Source: Labilibaculum manganireducens (GTDB taxonomy: Bacteria; Bacteroidota; Bacteroidia; Bacteroidales; Marinifilaceae). From it: a stretch of 64,000 bases of DNA. The translations under genes were made by a program, and so were the position numbers. Of this stretch, positions 54,332-63,401 are shown in pieces (position 1 is the first letter of the stretch; each line of letters begins with the position of its first letter). The DNA lies in assembly GCF_002843385.1 (NCBI RefSeq), contig NZ_MVDE01000026.1, positions 1 through 64,000 on the forward strand, read 5' to 3'. Under the pieces are notes generated by a model. That model was not told the origin of the DNA. It worked only from the letters and a program-made list of their open reading frames with translations, and did no database searches.

Positions 54332-54796
54332 ATGAAAACATTTTTAATATTATTCAATTTCCTTTTATTATCAACGAGTATGGTAGGACAAAATAAGTAT
54401 CCAATGAAAATTGCAATGGTTAGTGTATTTGTAGAAGATCCGGTTAAAGCATTTAAATATTATACCGAGGTGTTAGGCTTTGTAGAAGTGATGTATTCTC
54501 CGGAGAATTATTTGGCAATTGTAAAATCGCCAATGGAAGGCAACGGAACCACTTTGCTGCTGGAGCCAACCGAGCCGGATGGTATCGAGATAGCAAAACA
54601 GTACAAGAAAAAATTGTACGAAATGGGTATTCCTGTAATCTCCTTTAGCGCAACCGACATATACGAAACTGCTGCAGAGCTAAAAAAGAAGGGCGTAAGA
54701 TTTAAAAAAGATCCGGTAAAAACAGATTATGGCTGCGAAGCCATCTTCGACGATTCAAATGGCAATTACATTCAGCTTTTTCAATTAAACGAATAG
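54332..54796 (+). CDS. VOC (glyoxalase-like) family protein with a signal peptide
   Basis: A 154-residue protein whose body (about 25-152) is a VOC fold: MKIAMVSVFVEDPVKAFKYYTEVLGF, TTLLLEPTEPDG, and CEAIFDDSNGNYIQLFQL with the metal-binding Glu/Gln region. The N-terminus has a clear signal peptide (MKTFLILFNFLLLSTSMVGQ), which is uncommon in this superfamily since most members are cytosolic. It stands alone. The substrate is not visible; bleomycin-resistance and glyoxalase I types are alternatives. Confidence 0.8.
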   Translation: MKTFLILFNFLLLSTSMVGQNKYPMKIAMVSVFVEDPVKAFKYYTEVLGFVEVMYSPENYLAIVKSPMEGNGTTLLLEPTEPDGIEIAKQYKKKLYEMGIPVISFSATDIYETAAELKKKGVRFKKDPVKTDYGCEAIFDDSNGNYIQLFQLNE

Positions 54797-54824
54797 TCAA
54801 TTTCTATCTAAAAAATGAAAGAAT

Positions 54825-54853
54825 AAGACCGAGCCCCAAGCTCGATCTTTTTT
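54825..54853 (+). terminator. intrinsic terminator of the VOC gene
   Basis: A hairpin, AGACCGAGC with GCTCGATCT, has one mismatch and is followed by a T-run. Confidence 0.65.
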
Positions 54854-54920
54854 GTTTCAGTACCACTCTTGGTTAGTATCGGAATGGCTATGATTAAAAA
54901 GAATCAATTCAATACCAACC

Positions 54921-55142
54921 ATGAAACGAACCAGACTAGGTAAAACGACTACAGCAGACTTTTTGCAGGCCTGGGAATTGTACGAGGATGCATTCCCGGA
55001 GGAGGAACGCAGGGAGCTTAATTTACAGCAACAGATAATGCATGATGCAAATTATCATTTTGATATTATAACGGATAATGGATCAGAGAAAGTTGCCCGA
55101 ATGATTATTGAGGTAGTAAGAGAAAAAATTCCTAAGAAGTAG
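54921..55142 (+). pseudogene. truncated GNAT acetyltransferase copy
   Basis: The 73 residues begin like the full GNAT protein at 61078-61611: FLQAWELYEDAFPEEERREL and ANYHFDI match nearly exactly for about the first 50 residues. After that the sequence diverges (TDNGSEKVARMIIEVVREKIPKK), and the acetyl-CoA binding motif is absent. It is a broken paralogue, or the gene was fused to foreign DNA. The Crp-type gene starts 3 bases later and may share its transcript. Confidence 0.75.
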
Positions 55143-55145
55143 TTT

Positions 55146-55727
55146 ATGGATCAGCTAAGTAGAATAAAAAACAGAATTGACTCAATTGTTTCGTTAACAG
55201 ATGAGGAATTATTGATATTCTCTTCTTGTCTGGAAATGAAAGCCATTAATAAAAATGAACTCTTTTTACAGGAAGGGAAGGTGTGTGATTTTATCGGGTT
55301 TGTCAATTTTGGAATGTTGATTTATTTCAAAACCTTGGAAAATGGCAACGAACTGACAACAGATTTTGCATTTGAAGGCGATTGGGTAACGATTAACGAA
55401 AGCCGTTTGAGTAATTTGCCGTCATTAATCAATATCAAGGCCATCGAAAACTCTGAATTGTTAGTGATTAAACAGCAGGATTTATCCAAGCTATATACAA
55501 AGATTCCAAAATTGGAGCGCCTGGGCCGAATCTTAATGGAACAATCATTTGTGAAGATTGCTCAGCAGAGTATCGATTTGCAAGTGCTTTCGGCAAAGGA
55601 GCGATACAAAAGCTTATTGTGCAATCATCCTGAAATCTTTCAAAAGGTGCAGCAATACCATATTGCCAATTATTTAGGTATTGCTCCAAAGTCGTTAAGC
55701 CGAATTCGCAAAGAGTTTTTTCAGTAA
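55146..55727 (+). CDS. Crp/Fnr family transcriptional regulator
   Basis: A 193-residue regulator with an N-terminal cNMP-binding-like beta-roll (about 20-115, FLQEGKVCDFIGFVNFGMLIYF) and a C-terminal helix-turn-helix (about 165-193, HIANYLGIAPKSLSRIRKEF). The residues that hold cAMP in true CRP are not obvious, so the ligand may differ or be absent, as in many Bacteroidota members. It follows the truncated GNAT gene by 3 bases. Confidence 0.88.
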   Translation: MDQLSRIKNRIDSIVSLTDEELLIFSSCLEMKAINKNELFLQEGKVCDFIGFVNFGMLIYFKTLENGNELTTDFAFEGDWVTINESRLSNLPSLINIKAIENSELLVIKQQDLSKLYTKIPKLERLGRILMEQSFVKIAQQSIDLQVLSAKERYKSLLCNHPEIFQKVQQYHIANYLGIAPKSLSRIRKEFFQ

Positions 55728-55800
55728 ATCAATTTGGTAACAATTGCGGAGGGATCTCACTTCCTTATATGCCGATATTTGTATCGTAAACAGTAACACT

Positions 55801-55866
55801 TTATGATATGAAACGTCCATGCCAAAGCGATTTTGACACACAGCGGGATGATTATTCCAAGCATGG
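55801..55866. repeat. dispersed repeat of about 62 bases, copy B
   Basis: Inverted copy of 49948-50010 (see there), in the gap between the Crp-type gene and the beta-barrel gene. The first 12 bases of the conserved core, ATGAAACGTCCA, also occur at about 51296-51307. Confidence 0.75.
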
Positions 55867-55902
55867 TAAGTTCCATCTTACAAATGAAAACAAATGTAAA
55901 AG

Positions 55903-56523
55903 ATGAAAAAGCAATTCTTTCTTTTTGTGGTAATAATAGCTTTATCCACAACAGTTTCAGCACAATCAAAAACAGTTGAATCAACTTGCAGCAAATCAAA
56001 CTTTGCTTCCCAAACCGATAGTATAACAACCAAACAAACCGTAGGCATTGCCATTGATCTGCTTCCTCCGATTATGAGTGCCACAACCGGCAATCTGGGG
56101 TATTCGGCTCAATTGTGGTATGGATACAGAAAATATCGGGTTCGCGGAGTAATTGCAGGTTTTCAGATGCCCGATAAATTGATGGGGAATAATGATTTTA
56201 AAGATTTGAAAACAACAGCCAGAGCTTTGATTTTTGATTGTTTCAAAAACAACAATTTTGAAGGTTGGTGGTTGGGAGCAGGGGCAGAAATGTGGGACAA
56301 CACAATCAGCTCGAAAATTGACAACAGGAGTTATGATTTTACAAATTATGTGATTACGGCCGGTAGCGGATACATCATCAAGCTGCATAAAAATTTCTAC
56401 ATTGAACCCTGGGCAGCCGTGCACTATGTTGTAAATAATGAAAAAGTATTGGTTGGTGCAACCGAGTATAAAACCAAAAGGCTTCAAGGGGAAGTGTCGT
56501 TGAAAGTGGGTTGGCATTTTTAG
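55903..56523 (+). CDS. outer-membrane beta-barrel-like protein
   Basis: A 206-residue exported protein with a signal peptide (MKKQFFLFVVIIALSTTVSA). The mature part has alternating hydrophobic strands ending in aromatic residues (YSAQLWYGYRKYRVRGVIAGF, FYIEPWAAVHYVV) and closes LQGEVSLKVGWHF with a C-terminal Phe, the usual barrel ending. No specific family is recognised. It stands alone. A small outer-membrane barrel of about eight strands is the best guess. Confidence 0.6.
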   Translation: MKKQFFLFVVIIALSTTVSAQSKTVESTCSKSNFASQTDSITTKQTVGIAIDLLPPIMSATTGNLGYSAQLWYGYRKYRVRGVIAGFQMPDKLMGNNDFKDLKTTARALIFDCFKNNNFEGWWLGAGAEMWDNTISSKIDNRSYDFTNYVITAGSGYIIKLHKNFYIEPWAAVHYVVNNEKVLVGATEYKTKRLQGEVSLKVGWHF

Positions 56524-56750
56524 GTGTATTTCAACTAAATAATGGTAATACAGAAGAATTGAACGTATTTTTAAAAGTATTTGGGAATATTATTGATTTT
56601 CAATTTTGTAATTTAAAGAATGGGTTTGAGTCTTGTTAAGTTTTTGTGTAGTAGTGTTTTAGTTTGATTGGTGAGAGGTTGTTGTCTGTGGCGAATCAGA
56701 TTGTTTTAATTTTTAAGCCTGTTTGATTTAATAGAGACAGGATGTTTTTA

Positions 56751-56758
56751 TACCTTCG
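56751..56758 (+). promoter_or_regulatory. possible -7 box for IMP dehydrogenase
   Basis: TACCTTCG differs from TAnnTTTG at one base. A TTTG at 56722-56725 is a little farther upstream than usual (25-base spacer). The implied leader is about 33 bases. Confidence 0.35.
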
Positions 56759-56797
56759 TAAAATTTTTTATTTGAACAACCATTGAATAGAACAACT

Positions 56798-58294
56798 ATG
56801 GCTACGATTATTAATGACGTTTCGAGAACCTTTAGTGAGTATTTAATTATTCCAGGACTAACTGCGGTCGATTGCACACCTGACAAAGTTAGCTTGATGA
56901 CTCCATTGGTTAAATTTAAAAAAGGAGAATCTTCCAGAATCAACCTGAAAACACCTTTTGTATCTGCAATTATGCAATCTGTTTCCGATGATGGAATGGC
57001 TATTGCCTTGGCTAAAGAGGGCGGTGTGTCGTTTATTTTCGGTTCTCAGTCAATCGAGGAGCAGGCCAAAATGGTTAAGAAAGTAAAAAAACACAAAGCA
57101 GGTTTTGTAGAGAGTCGTGCTAATATTATGCCTGAACAAACTTTACAGGATGTAATTGCTTTAAAAGAAGAAACTGGATTTTCAACAATTGGGGTAACCA
57201 GTGATGGATCGGCAAACGGAAAATTTTTGGGGATTGTTACTGGCCGCGATTATCGATTAAGTAAGGATAGTCTGGATAAAAAGGTAAAAGAGTTCATGAC
57301 TCCTATAGAGAATCTTGCTGTAGGTGAATATGGAATTAGCTTGACTGAGGCAAATGATATTATCTGGGATCACAAGTTAAATACTTTGCCTGTTATCGAT
57401 AAAAAACAAAACCTGAAATACTTTGTTTTTAGAAAAGACTACGATAATCACAAAGAGTATCCGAATGAATTGCTGGATGATCATAAAAGACTAATTGTAG
57501 GAGCAGGTATTAATACCCGTGATTTTGAAGAGCGCGTACCTGCCTTGGTTGAAGCTGGTGTTGATGTTTTGTGTATCGATTCATCGGATGGATTTTCGGA
57601 ATGGCAGAAAATTACCATAGAATATATAAAAGAACATTATAAGGGTAAGGTAGCCGTTGGAGCAGGAAACGTGGTTGATAAAGCTGGTTTTTTATATTTA
57701 GCCGAGGCTGGCGCCGATTTTGTTAAAGTTGGAGTTGGTGGTGGATCTATTTGCATTACCCGCGAGCAAAAAGGAATTGGCAGAGGTCAGGCAACAGCTT
57801 TAATTGAAGTAGCCGAAGCCCGCGATGAATATTTTAAGAAGACCGGTGAGTACATTCCTATTTGTTCCGATGGTGGAATTGTGATGGATTATCACATGAC
57901 CCTTGCTTTGGCAATGGGTGCTGATTTTATGATGATGGGAAGATATTTTGCCCGTTTTGACGAGAGTCCGACCAGAAAACTATTAATTGGCAGTAACTAT
58001 GTGAAGGAATATTGGGGCGAAGGTTCGAACAGAGCAAGAAACTGGCAGCGATATGATATGGGAGGTAAGAACAGTCTTAAGTTTGAAGAAGGTGTGGATA
58101 GTTTCGTTCCTTACGCCGGTAAATTGAAAGACAATTTAGATATTACCACAGGTAAAATAAAATCTACCATGTGTAGTTGTGGTGTTGCAACAATTTCTGC
58201 ATTGCAGGCTGAAGCAAAAATTACCTTGGTTTCATCTACAAGTATTATCGAAGGTGGTGCTCATGATGTTATCGTTAAAGACACAAAGAACTAA
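56798..58294 (+). CDS. guaB: IMP dehydrogenase
   Basis: Oxidises IMP to XMP with NAD+, the committed step of GTP synthesis. The ATG at 56798 gives 498 residues ([21 protein letters not shown]); an in-frame TTG five codons upstream is less likely. The barrel is interrupted by a CBS pair (about 100-220, [24 protein letters not shown] ... [19 protein letters not shown]). The catalytic Cys319 lies in [18 protein letters not shown], where most relatives have GPGSICTTR. The flap region RNWQRYDMG and the C-terminal CSCG follow. This subtype occurs in Clostridia and Bacteroidota beside the standard form. The terminator follows at once. Confidence 0.9.
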   Translation: MATIINDVSRTFSEYLIIPGLTAVDCTPDKVSLMTPLVKFKKGESSRINLKTPFVSAIMQSVSDDGMAIALAKEGGVSFIFGSQSIEEQAKMVKKVKKHKAGFVESRANIMPEQTLQDVIALKEETGFSTIGVTSDGSANGKFLGIVTGRDYRLSKDSLDKKVKEFMTPIENLAVGEYGISLTEANDIIWDHKLNTLPVIDKKQNLKYFVFRKDYDNHKEYPNELLDDHKRLIVGAGINTRDFEERVPALVEAGVDVLCIDSSDGFSEWQKITIEYIKEHYKGKVAVGAGNVVDKAGFLYLAEAGADFVKVGVGGGSICITREQKGIGRGQATALIEVAEARDEYFKKTGEYIPICSDGGIVMDYHMTLALAMGADFMMMGRYFARFDESPTRKLLIGSNYVKEYWGEGSNRARNWQRYDMGGKNSLKFEEGVDSFVPYAGKLKDNLDITTGKIKSTMCSCGVATISALQAEAKITLVSSTSIIEGGAHDVIVKDTKN

Positions 58295-58320
58295 ACGATT
58301 TAACTTTAAGTATATTTCCA

Positions 58321-58349
58321 GACCAAGCTCTTTAGCTTGGTCTTTTTTT
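58321..58349 (+). terminator. intrinsic terminator of guaB
   Basis: A perfect 9-bp stem, GACCAAGCT paired with AGCTTGGTC, with a CTTT loop and T-run. Confidence 0.9.
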
Positions 58350-58679
58350 GTATCTGCTAATCTTTTAGTATTTTGATGAAAAGGGTGTAGAGTATATCTG
58401 TCATATTTGAATGGACAACAATTGAATCAGTGATTTGGAAAGTTTTTTTTGCACAGCTTCCTTCCTGATATTACATTGAAACATCGAAGTATAAGCTTCG
58501 ATTTCGGATCTCATTTTTCCCAAATTTTGCTTTTTAAAGAAATTCATTTGTTGTGAGATTCTAATTGGGTGAATATTAATGCAAATATGTACATATTCAC
58601 TATCTTTAAAAGTTACCGCTAAAAAACTTCTTTATCTGGGAGGTATTATACGTATTGCTAACCTTTTAAAATATTCGTA
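58350..58679. other. gene-free spacer upstream of the ErcA-like gene
   Basis: About 330 AT-rich bases. TATCTTTA at 58601-58608 is one base off the -7 consensus and could start the ErcA/kinase transcript with a leader of about 70 bases. Nothing else is recognised. Confidence 0.4.
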
Positions 58680-59855
58680 ATGAATAAAGAATTCGATGAT
58701 ATACAATTGGAAATTAGAAAATTTGTAGCTCCGGAATATATTTTCGGACTCGATTCAAGAGTTTACGTGGGTTTGTATTGTCAAAAGCTTGGCGGACGGA
58801 AAGTTTTGTTAGTTACCGACAACATAATTTTAAAATCACCATGGGTATTGGAGGCAGAAGGTAAGTTGAAGGAAGCTGAAATTGACTATGTGATTTTCTC
58901 CAATGTTTCTCCTAATCCCAGAAATTACGAAGTAATGGAGGGAGCACAAATGTATAGCCAAAACAAGTGCAATATGATTCTGGCAATTGGAGGAGGGAGT
59001 GTTATCGATTGTGCGAAAGGAATTGGAATTATAGCTAACAACGGTGGAGATATCAGAGATTTTGAAGGAGTAGACAAAATATATAAGCCCATGCCTCCCT
59101 TAGTGTGTATTCCAACTACAGGAGGAACCTCAGCCGATGTTTCTCAGTTCGCAATCATCAATAATTACGAAGAGAAGTATAAGATGGCTATTATTAGTAA
59201 GGCAACTGTACCTGATGTGGCACTGATTGATCCCTATGTATTAACGAGTATGAATAAGCATTTAAGCGCTTGCACCGGAATTGATGCCCTTTCTCACGCC
59301 TTTGAGGCGTTTGTATCTAATGCAAATTCAGCATTTACCGATTTATACGCACTCGAGGCAATCCGATTGCTGGATAAAAATTTATTGTCATCAGTACAAG
59401 AACCAAACAATTTGCAGGCAAGAGGAAAAGTAATGTTGGCAAGTCTTTATGCAGGATTGGCATTTTCAAATGCCAGTTTGGGATGCATTCATTCAATGGC
59501 TCATAGTTTGGGTGGGTATTTAGATTTACCACATGGTGAGTGTAATGCCATATTATTGCCACACGTTGTGAACTATAACTTTGATAAAGCCTCTGACAGA
59601 TATAAAAAAATCGCAGAAACTCTGCAATTATCATCGGTGGGGATTAATAATCAGGAAAACAAAAAATCTCTGATGAACTACCTTTTTCAAATGAACAAAA
59701 CATTAGGCGTTGATAAAACTCTTCAGCAAAAGGGGGTAACTTTAGATATAATTTCTGTCTTGTCAGGCAAAGCAATTCAAGATCCGTGTAATGCAACAAA
59801 TCCGAGACCTCCGGTAAAAAAAGATTTGGAAGTTATTTATAAAGAAGCTTTATAA
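58680..59855 (+). CDS. ercA: ErcA-like iron-containing alcohol dehydrogenase
   Basis: A 391-residue group III (iron) alcohol dehydrogenase. The opening LEIRKFVAPEYIFGLDSR, the NAD-binding GGGSVIDCAKGIGII, IPTTGGTSADVSQFAII and NASLGCIHSMAHSLGGYLDLPHGE match the ErcA type. All four metal ligands are kept: Asp202, His206, His271 and His285. In Pseudomonas, ErcA is tied to sensor kinases that control ethanol oxidation and is thought to act as a regulator or sensor rather than a bulk enzyme. A PAS kinase gene starts 1 base downstream, the same partnership, so a sensory role is likely here too. Confidence 0.85.
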   Translation: MNKEFDDIQLEIRKFVAPEYIFGLDSRVYVGLYCQKLGGRKVLLVTDNIILKSPWVLEAEGKLKEAEIDYVIFSNVSPNPRNYEVMEGAQMYSQNKCNMILAIGGGSVIDCAKGIGIIANNGGDIRDFEGVDKIYKPMPPLVCIPTTGGTSADVSQFAIINNYEEKYKMAIISKATVPDVALIDPYVLTSMNKHLSACTGIDALSHAFEAFVSNANSAFTDLYALEAIRLLDKNLLSSVQEPNNLQARGKVMLASLYAGLAFSNASLGCIHSMAHSLGGYLDLPHGECNAILLPHVVNYNFDKASDRYKKIAETLQLSSVGINNQENKKSLMNYLFQMNKTLGVDKTLQQKGVTLDIISVLSGKAIQDPCNATNPRPPVKKDLEVIYKEAL

Positions 59856-59856
59856 T

Positions 59857-61065
59857 ATGGAAGATAAATGGATTAGCGACCGAAATAAAATAATAGGCTT
59901 AGGTGAGAATTCACATAGGAAAAGCTACTATCCAGAGCTGCAAAATAAAATTGAAGAGTTGGAAGCTTCACGGAAGAATATGGATACCATTTTAAACAGC
60001 ACCAGCGATGGAATCATCATTCATGATATTTTGGGTGATATTTTATTTTTAAACAAGCCTGCTGAATTATTGTTGAATGCTGAATTGGGTGATAATTTAA
60101 CGGTAATGGATATATCGGCCACCCAAAACAATATCGATAGTCTGCATGATATTTGGGACAAAGTAAGAAATGATAACCCGCAAACAATAGAATGGATTGT
60201 TTTACAAAATAAGACTAGAAAAGAAATACCCGTTCAGATTTCTATTAATAATACTTTTTGGAATGGGTTAGATGTTTTTGTAGCAGTTATTCGCGATTTT
60301 ACGGTGCGCAAAGAATATGAAGAAAAGCTGTTGGAAGCTAAAAAAAAGGCAGAAGAAAGTGATCACTTAAAAACAGCTTTTTTACAGAATATGTCTCATG
60401 AAATTCGGACCCCCATGAATTCCATTATAGGGTTTTCGGCTTTACTTAACGAATCGGATTTATTACCTGAAAAACGTAAAAAATTTACATCTATAATAAT
60501 TGATAATGGAAATCAGCTTCTATCAATCGTAAACGATATACTCACCATTTCTACTTTACAAACAAAGCAGGATAAGGTTTATCTGGAATCAACCGATGTT
60601 AATCAGGTTTTATCAGATTTATTGATTATTTACGAAAAACAGGCATTTTCCCGCCATTTATCAATTCAGCTTCATCGAGCACTATCCGATAAGGAATCGG
60701 TTGTATTTACTGATAAAACTAAAATAATTCAGATTTTAACTAATTTACTGAACAATGCTTTTAAATTTATTCATGAAGGTAGTATCGAGTTTGGATATTG
60801 GCAGATTGACGGGGATATAGTTTTTTATGTAACTGATAGTGGTATTGGTATACCGGAAGAGATGCAAACCATAATTTTTGAACGGTTTGTGCAGGCAAGT
60901 GATTTTGTGATGTCAAATTATGGCGGGAATGGATTAGGTTTAGCCATTTCAAAAGAATTCGTCGATTTGCTGGGTGGTAAAATTTGGGTGGAATCTGATG
61001 TAAACAAAGGCTCAACATTCTATTTTAGCATTAAGTACCTTCCTGTAAATAAAGAACCATACTAA
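59857..61065 (+). CDS. PAS sensor histidine kinase paired with ErcA
   Basis: A 402-residue soluble kinase. A coiled start (about 25-45) leads to a PAS domain (about 40-155, MDTILNSTSDGIIIHDILGDILFLNKPAELLL), HisKA with the phospho-acceptor His near 181 in MSHEIRTPMNSIIGFSALL, and a HATPase with LTNLLNNAFKF, DSGIGIPEEM and GGNGLGLAISKE. No receiver or membrane segment. It is translationally linked to the ErcA-like gene, with which it probably forms a signalling unit responding to an alcohol/aldehyde or redox state. No response regulator is adjacent. Confidence 0.9.
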   Translation: MEDKWISDRNKIIGLGENSHRKSYYPELQNKIEELEASRKNMDTILNSTSDGIIIHDILGDILFLNKPAELLLNAELGDNLTVMDISATQNNIDSLHDIWDKVRNDNPQTIEWIVLQNKTRKEIPVQISINNTFWNGLDVFVAVIRDFTVRKEYEEKLLEAKKKAEESDHLKTAFLQNMSHEIRTPMNSIIGFSALLNESDLLPEKRKKFTSIIIDNGNQLLSIVNDILTISTLQTKQDKVYLESTDVNQVLSDLLIIYEKQAFSRHLSIQLHRALSDKESVVFTDKTKIIQILTNLLNNAFKFIHEGSIEFGYWQIDGDIVFYVTDSGIGIPEEMQTIIFERFVQASDFVMSNYGGNGLGLAISKEFVDLLGGKIWVESDVNKGSTFYFSIKYLPVNKEPY

Positions 61066-61077
61066 CTAATAACCACA

Positions 61078-61611
61078 GTGAAAAGAGTTAGACTAACACA
61101 AACGGATAATACTGGTTTTTTGCAGGCTTGGGAATTGTATGGGGATGCTTTCCCTGAGGAGGAACGCCGGGAGCTTGATTTACAGAAACAGATAATAAAT
61201 CATGCAAATTATCATTTTGATATTGTGATTGTTGATGAGGTTTTTTCAGGTTTTATATTGTGGTGGCAATTTGAAGGACTGAGGTATATAGAACATTTGG
61301 CAACATCGATTGAATACAGGGGTAGAGGATATGGTAAAACAGTGGTTGAGCAGTTGATTTCTGAGAGTCACGATGATATAATACTGGAGGTGGAATTGCC
61401 GGATTGTGATAGCAGTAAGCGACGAATCGATTTTTACGAACGACTCGGATTTAAACTCAATACAATTGATTACAAACAACTCCCAATGCGAAAAAATGGT
61501 ATTTCGCCTGAGATGTTTCTAATGACGTATCCCGATGAGCTAACAGCAGTAAAGCTGTCTTTTTTCAAAAAGAGTTTCAAAAGAATATGTTATGCTCCAT
61601 ATTTTGAATAG
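61078..61611 (+). CDS. GNAT family N-acetyltransferase
   Basis: A 177-residue GNAT protein. It probably starts at the GTG at 61078 (MKRVRLTQTDNTGFLQAWELY), matching the ATG of the truncated copy at 54921. Core GNAT motifs: FSGFILWWQFEGLRYIEHLATSIEYRGRGYGKTVVEQLI, with the acetyl-CoA loop RGRGYG, then ILEVELPD and RRIDFYERLGFKLN. The substrate is unknown. It starts 12 bases after the kinase gene and may be in the same transcript. Confidence 0.88.
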   Translation: MKRVRLTQTDNTGFLQAWELYGDAFPEEERRELDLQKQIINHANYHFDIVIVDEVFSGFILWWQFEGLRYIEHLATSIEYRGRGYGKTVVEQLISESHDDIILEVELPDCDSSKRRIDFYERLGFKLNTIDYKQLPMRKNGISPEMFLMTYPDELTAVKLSFFKKSFKRICYAPYFE

Positions 61612-61959
61612 CCTAACTACTCACAAGCTATAATAAAACTGGCAGTTAAAAATTACTAAAACCAAAGCTGTCAAACGTAAATCAGAAGATCAGGTTTTTA
61701 GTTCTGACTGCTTTCTTGTCCAATTAAAAGATGACGAAAATCTCCGGGAAATAAGCTCACCAAACAAAAAGATTGCTTATATGTGGGTAGTATCTCTATT
61801 TTTGTATAATTGTTTTTAGCAGGAGAATAAGTTTGGTAAAATGCTGCATCCAATTTTCAGGCATGGGACAGCGAAAGTACAGAAGATTTTTTTTATTGTT
61901 TATCTAGAGGTCTCCGAGAACTTTAAATTCCTATTTTTGTTTTCAAATTTACGATTCGT
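61612..61959. other. spacer with a startless reading frame
   Basis: A frame near 61650-61820 is open for over 50 codons (KAVKRKSEDQVFSSDCFLVQ ...) but has no usable start and shows no family; it may be a gene remnant. The second copy of the 34-base dispersed repeat lies within it. The 3' part should hold the promoter of the DMT gene. Confidence 0.3.
61785..61818. repeat. 34-base dispersed repeat, copy 2
   Basis: Matches 49075-49108 with three differences, same orientation. Confidence 0.6.
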
Positions 61960-62403
61960 ATGAGATATTTTTTGATGTTGTTGGCTCTTGCTGTTGGTTG
62001 TTTGTTGCCAGTTCAGGCGAGTATAAATGCAAAGTTAGGTGTGTTTTTAAAAGCGCCGCTTATGGCAGCTTTGGTTAATTTTATGGTGGGTGGTTTTGTC
62101 CTTTTACTGATAATTTTGGGCACCCGTACGCCAAATAACTTATTACTGGCAGCAAAGGAAGCTCCAATATATGCATGGATTGGCGGAATGATGGGCTCTA
62201 TATTTGTTGGTTCAGTTATTTTTCTGATTCCACGACTGGGGGCAGCCTTAAGCTTTGGATTAATTGTAGCCGGTCAGTTGGTTTTCTCACTGGTTTTGGA
62301 TCATTTTGGCATGTTTGGAGTACCTGTTCAACCCATTAACTGGGGACGTATTTTAGGAGTTTTACTCATCTTCGCAGGAATATTGGTGGTACAGAAGTTC
62401 TAA
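61960..62403 (+). CDS. DMT-family transporter (DUF606/YdcZ-like)
   Basis: A 147-residue inner-membrane protein with five predicted helices. The opening LALAVGCLLPVQASINAKLGVFLKAPLMAALVNFMVGG is the DUF606 hallmark, and the end ILGVLLIFAGILVVQKF is also typical. Family members are half-size drug/metabolite transporters that probably dimerise. The substrate is unknown. Immediately downstream lies the tail of a barrel protein. Confidence 0.85.
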   Translation: MRYFLMLLALAVGCLLPVQASINAKLGVFLKAPLMAALVNFMVGGFVLLLIILGTRTPNNLLLAAKEAPIYAWIGGMMGSIFVGSVIFLIPRLGAALSFGLIVAGQLVFSLVLDHFGMFGVPVQPINWGRILGVLLIFAGILVVQKF

Positions 62404-62405
62404 AT

Positions 62406-62732
62406 GTAAAGCAGGTTGAAAAGCTGGTACTTTTAATACCCAGCGGACACCTTTATGCCGAAGATGCGCTTTATTTTATTTCCCTTGATAAAACTTTATC
62501 TGAAAAGTTAACTTTTGGAATTACTACTGCCATTCCATTTAAAAAGAAGTTTACCAATAATAGTTACGAAACAATTGGAAATCATTTTACTGAAACTGAT
62601 GAAAGTAACATCGTAATGTCTGCAATTCCAATCTGGTTTAAATTCAAATATACTTTTGCTTCGGGTAAAAAAGTGAATAGAATAAATCGAACCGATGATT
62701 TTAAAGAGAACAAGTTGAAAAAAGGATTTTAG
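62406..62732 (+). pseudogene. C-terminal fragment of an outer-membrane beta-barrel protein
   Basis: One frame, open for 108 codons to the TAG at 62730, has no start at its beginning. It reads like the end of a barrel: LYFISLDKTLSEKLTFGITTAIPF and IPIWFKFKYTFASGKKVNRINR, the latter common at the end of OMP_b-brl/TonB-dependent-type barrels. Signal, plug and most strands are missing. It appears to be what is left after a deletion that joined it to the DMT gene. Confidence 0.5.
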
Positions 62733-63017
62733 TATCGCGTTATGTGCTTATTGTTTTTGATCAGTAAGATCTTTTAAAACCCATTAAATAAGCGTATAGG
62801 TAATTCAGAAGTTTTAAAGTTCTGATCAAACTTAATAAATCAATATACCTCTGCCTGTTTTAATGCACTTTTTAGTCACCTCACTCTAGCCTCTCATGAG
62901 GGAGGTAACTGCGAAAATGCAATCAGTAAAAACTCTCCTCCTCCCCACTTCTTATTTGCCGTTTTAGGTTTATCTGTTTGAGGAATCAGTTTCGGATTGT
63001 CGGGCATCGCACAAGTA

Positions 63018-63171
63018 TAAACTTAGGGCGGAACGCTTCAAACTTGTGGCGGAACACTTCAGACTTATGCCGGAACACTTCAAACTTACGGCGGAATACT
63101 TCAGACTTATGCCGGAACACTTCAAACTTACGGCGGAACGCTTCAGACTTAGGGCGGAACACTTCAGACTT
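63018..63171. repeat. 21-base tandem repeat array
   Basis: Seven full units and one partial unit start at 63018, 63039, 63060, 63081, 63102, 63123, 63144 and 63165. The consensus is CARACTTANGSCGGAACRCTT. Units with CAGACTTATGCC and CAAACTTACGGC alternate in the middle, as if a 42-base pair were copied. Although 21 is a multiple of 3, the frame has only a TTG start and no upstream gene logic, so I do not call a protein. Confidence 0.85.
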
Positions 63172-63180
63172 GTTTGATAA

Positions 63181-63201
63181 CTGTCTTCTCCTGAAATAGC
63201 T
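63181..63201. repeat. 21-base direct repeat shared with a transposase remnant
   Basis: CTGTCTTCTCCTGAAATAGCT here and at 63605-63625 are identical. In the transposase frame it encodes LFQEKT, so this is a small piece of a second transposase copy lying right after the tandem array. Confidence 0.75.
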
Positions 63202-63401
63202 TGATAGATTATTACTTAATTTATGATAGTAGTATTGTTCTTTAATCTATCTGCGGTTGAACAAATTTATAAAAATCTTTTTACTGCTATCTTAACGGCA
63301 AAAGATTCTTATTTCTGATCCGGCATTACAGTTTCAGATATAAGCCTAAAATTGTAACCCAGGAGTCTCTTAATTTCTGAAAATTCATACTTTCTTCAAT
63401 T

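Noticed and set aside
62978-63199. Frame of NTSDLRR-like heptads over the 21-base array
   Set aside because: Starts only at a TTG, has no upstream signals, and simply follows from a repeat length divisible by three.
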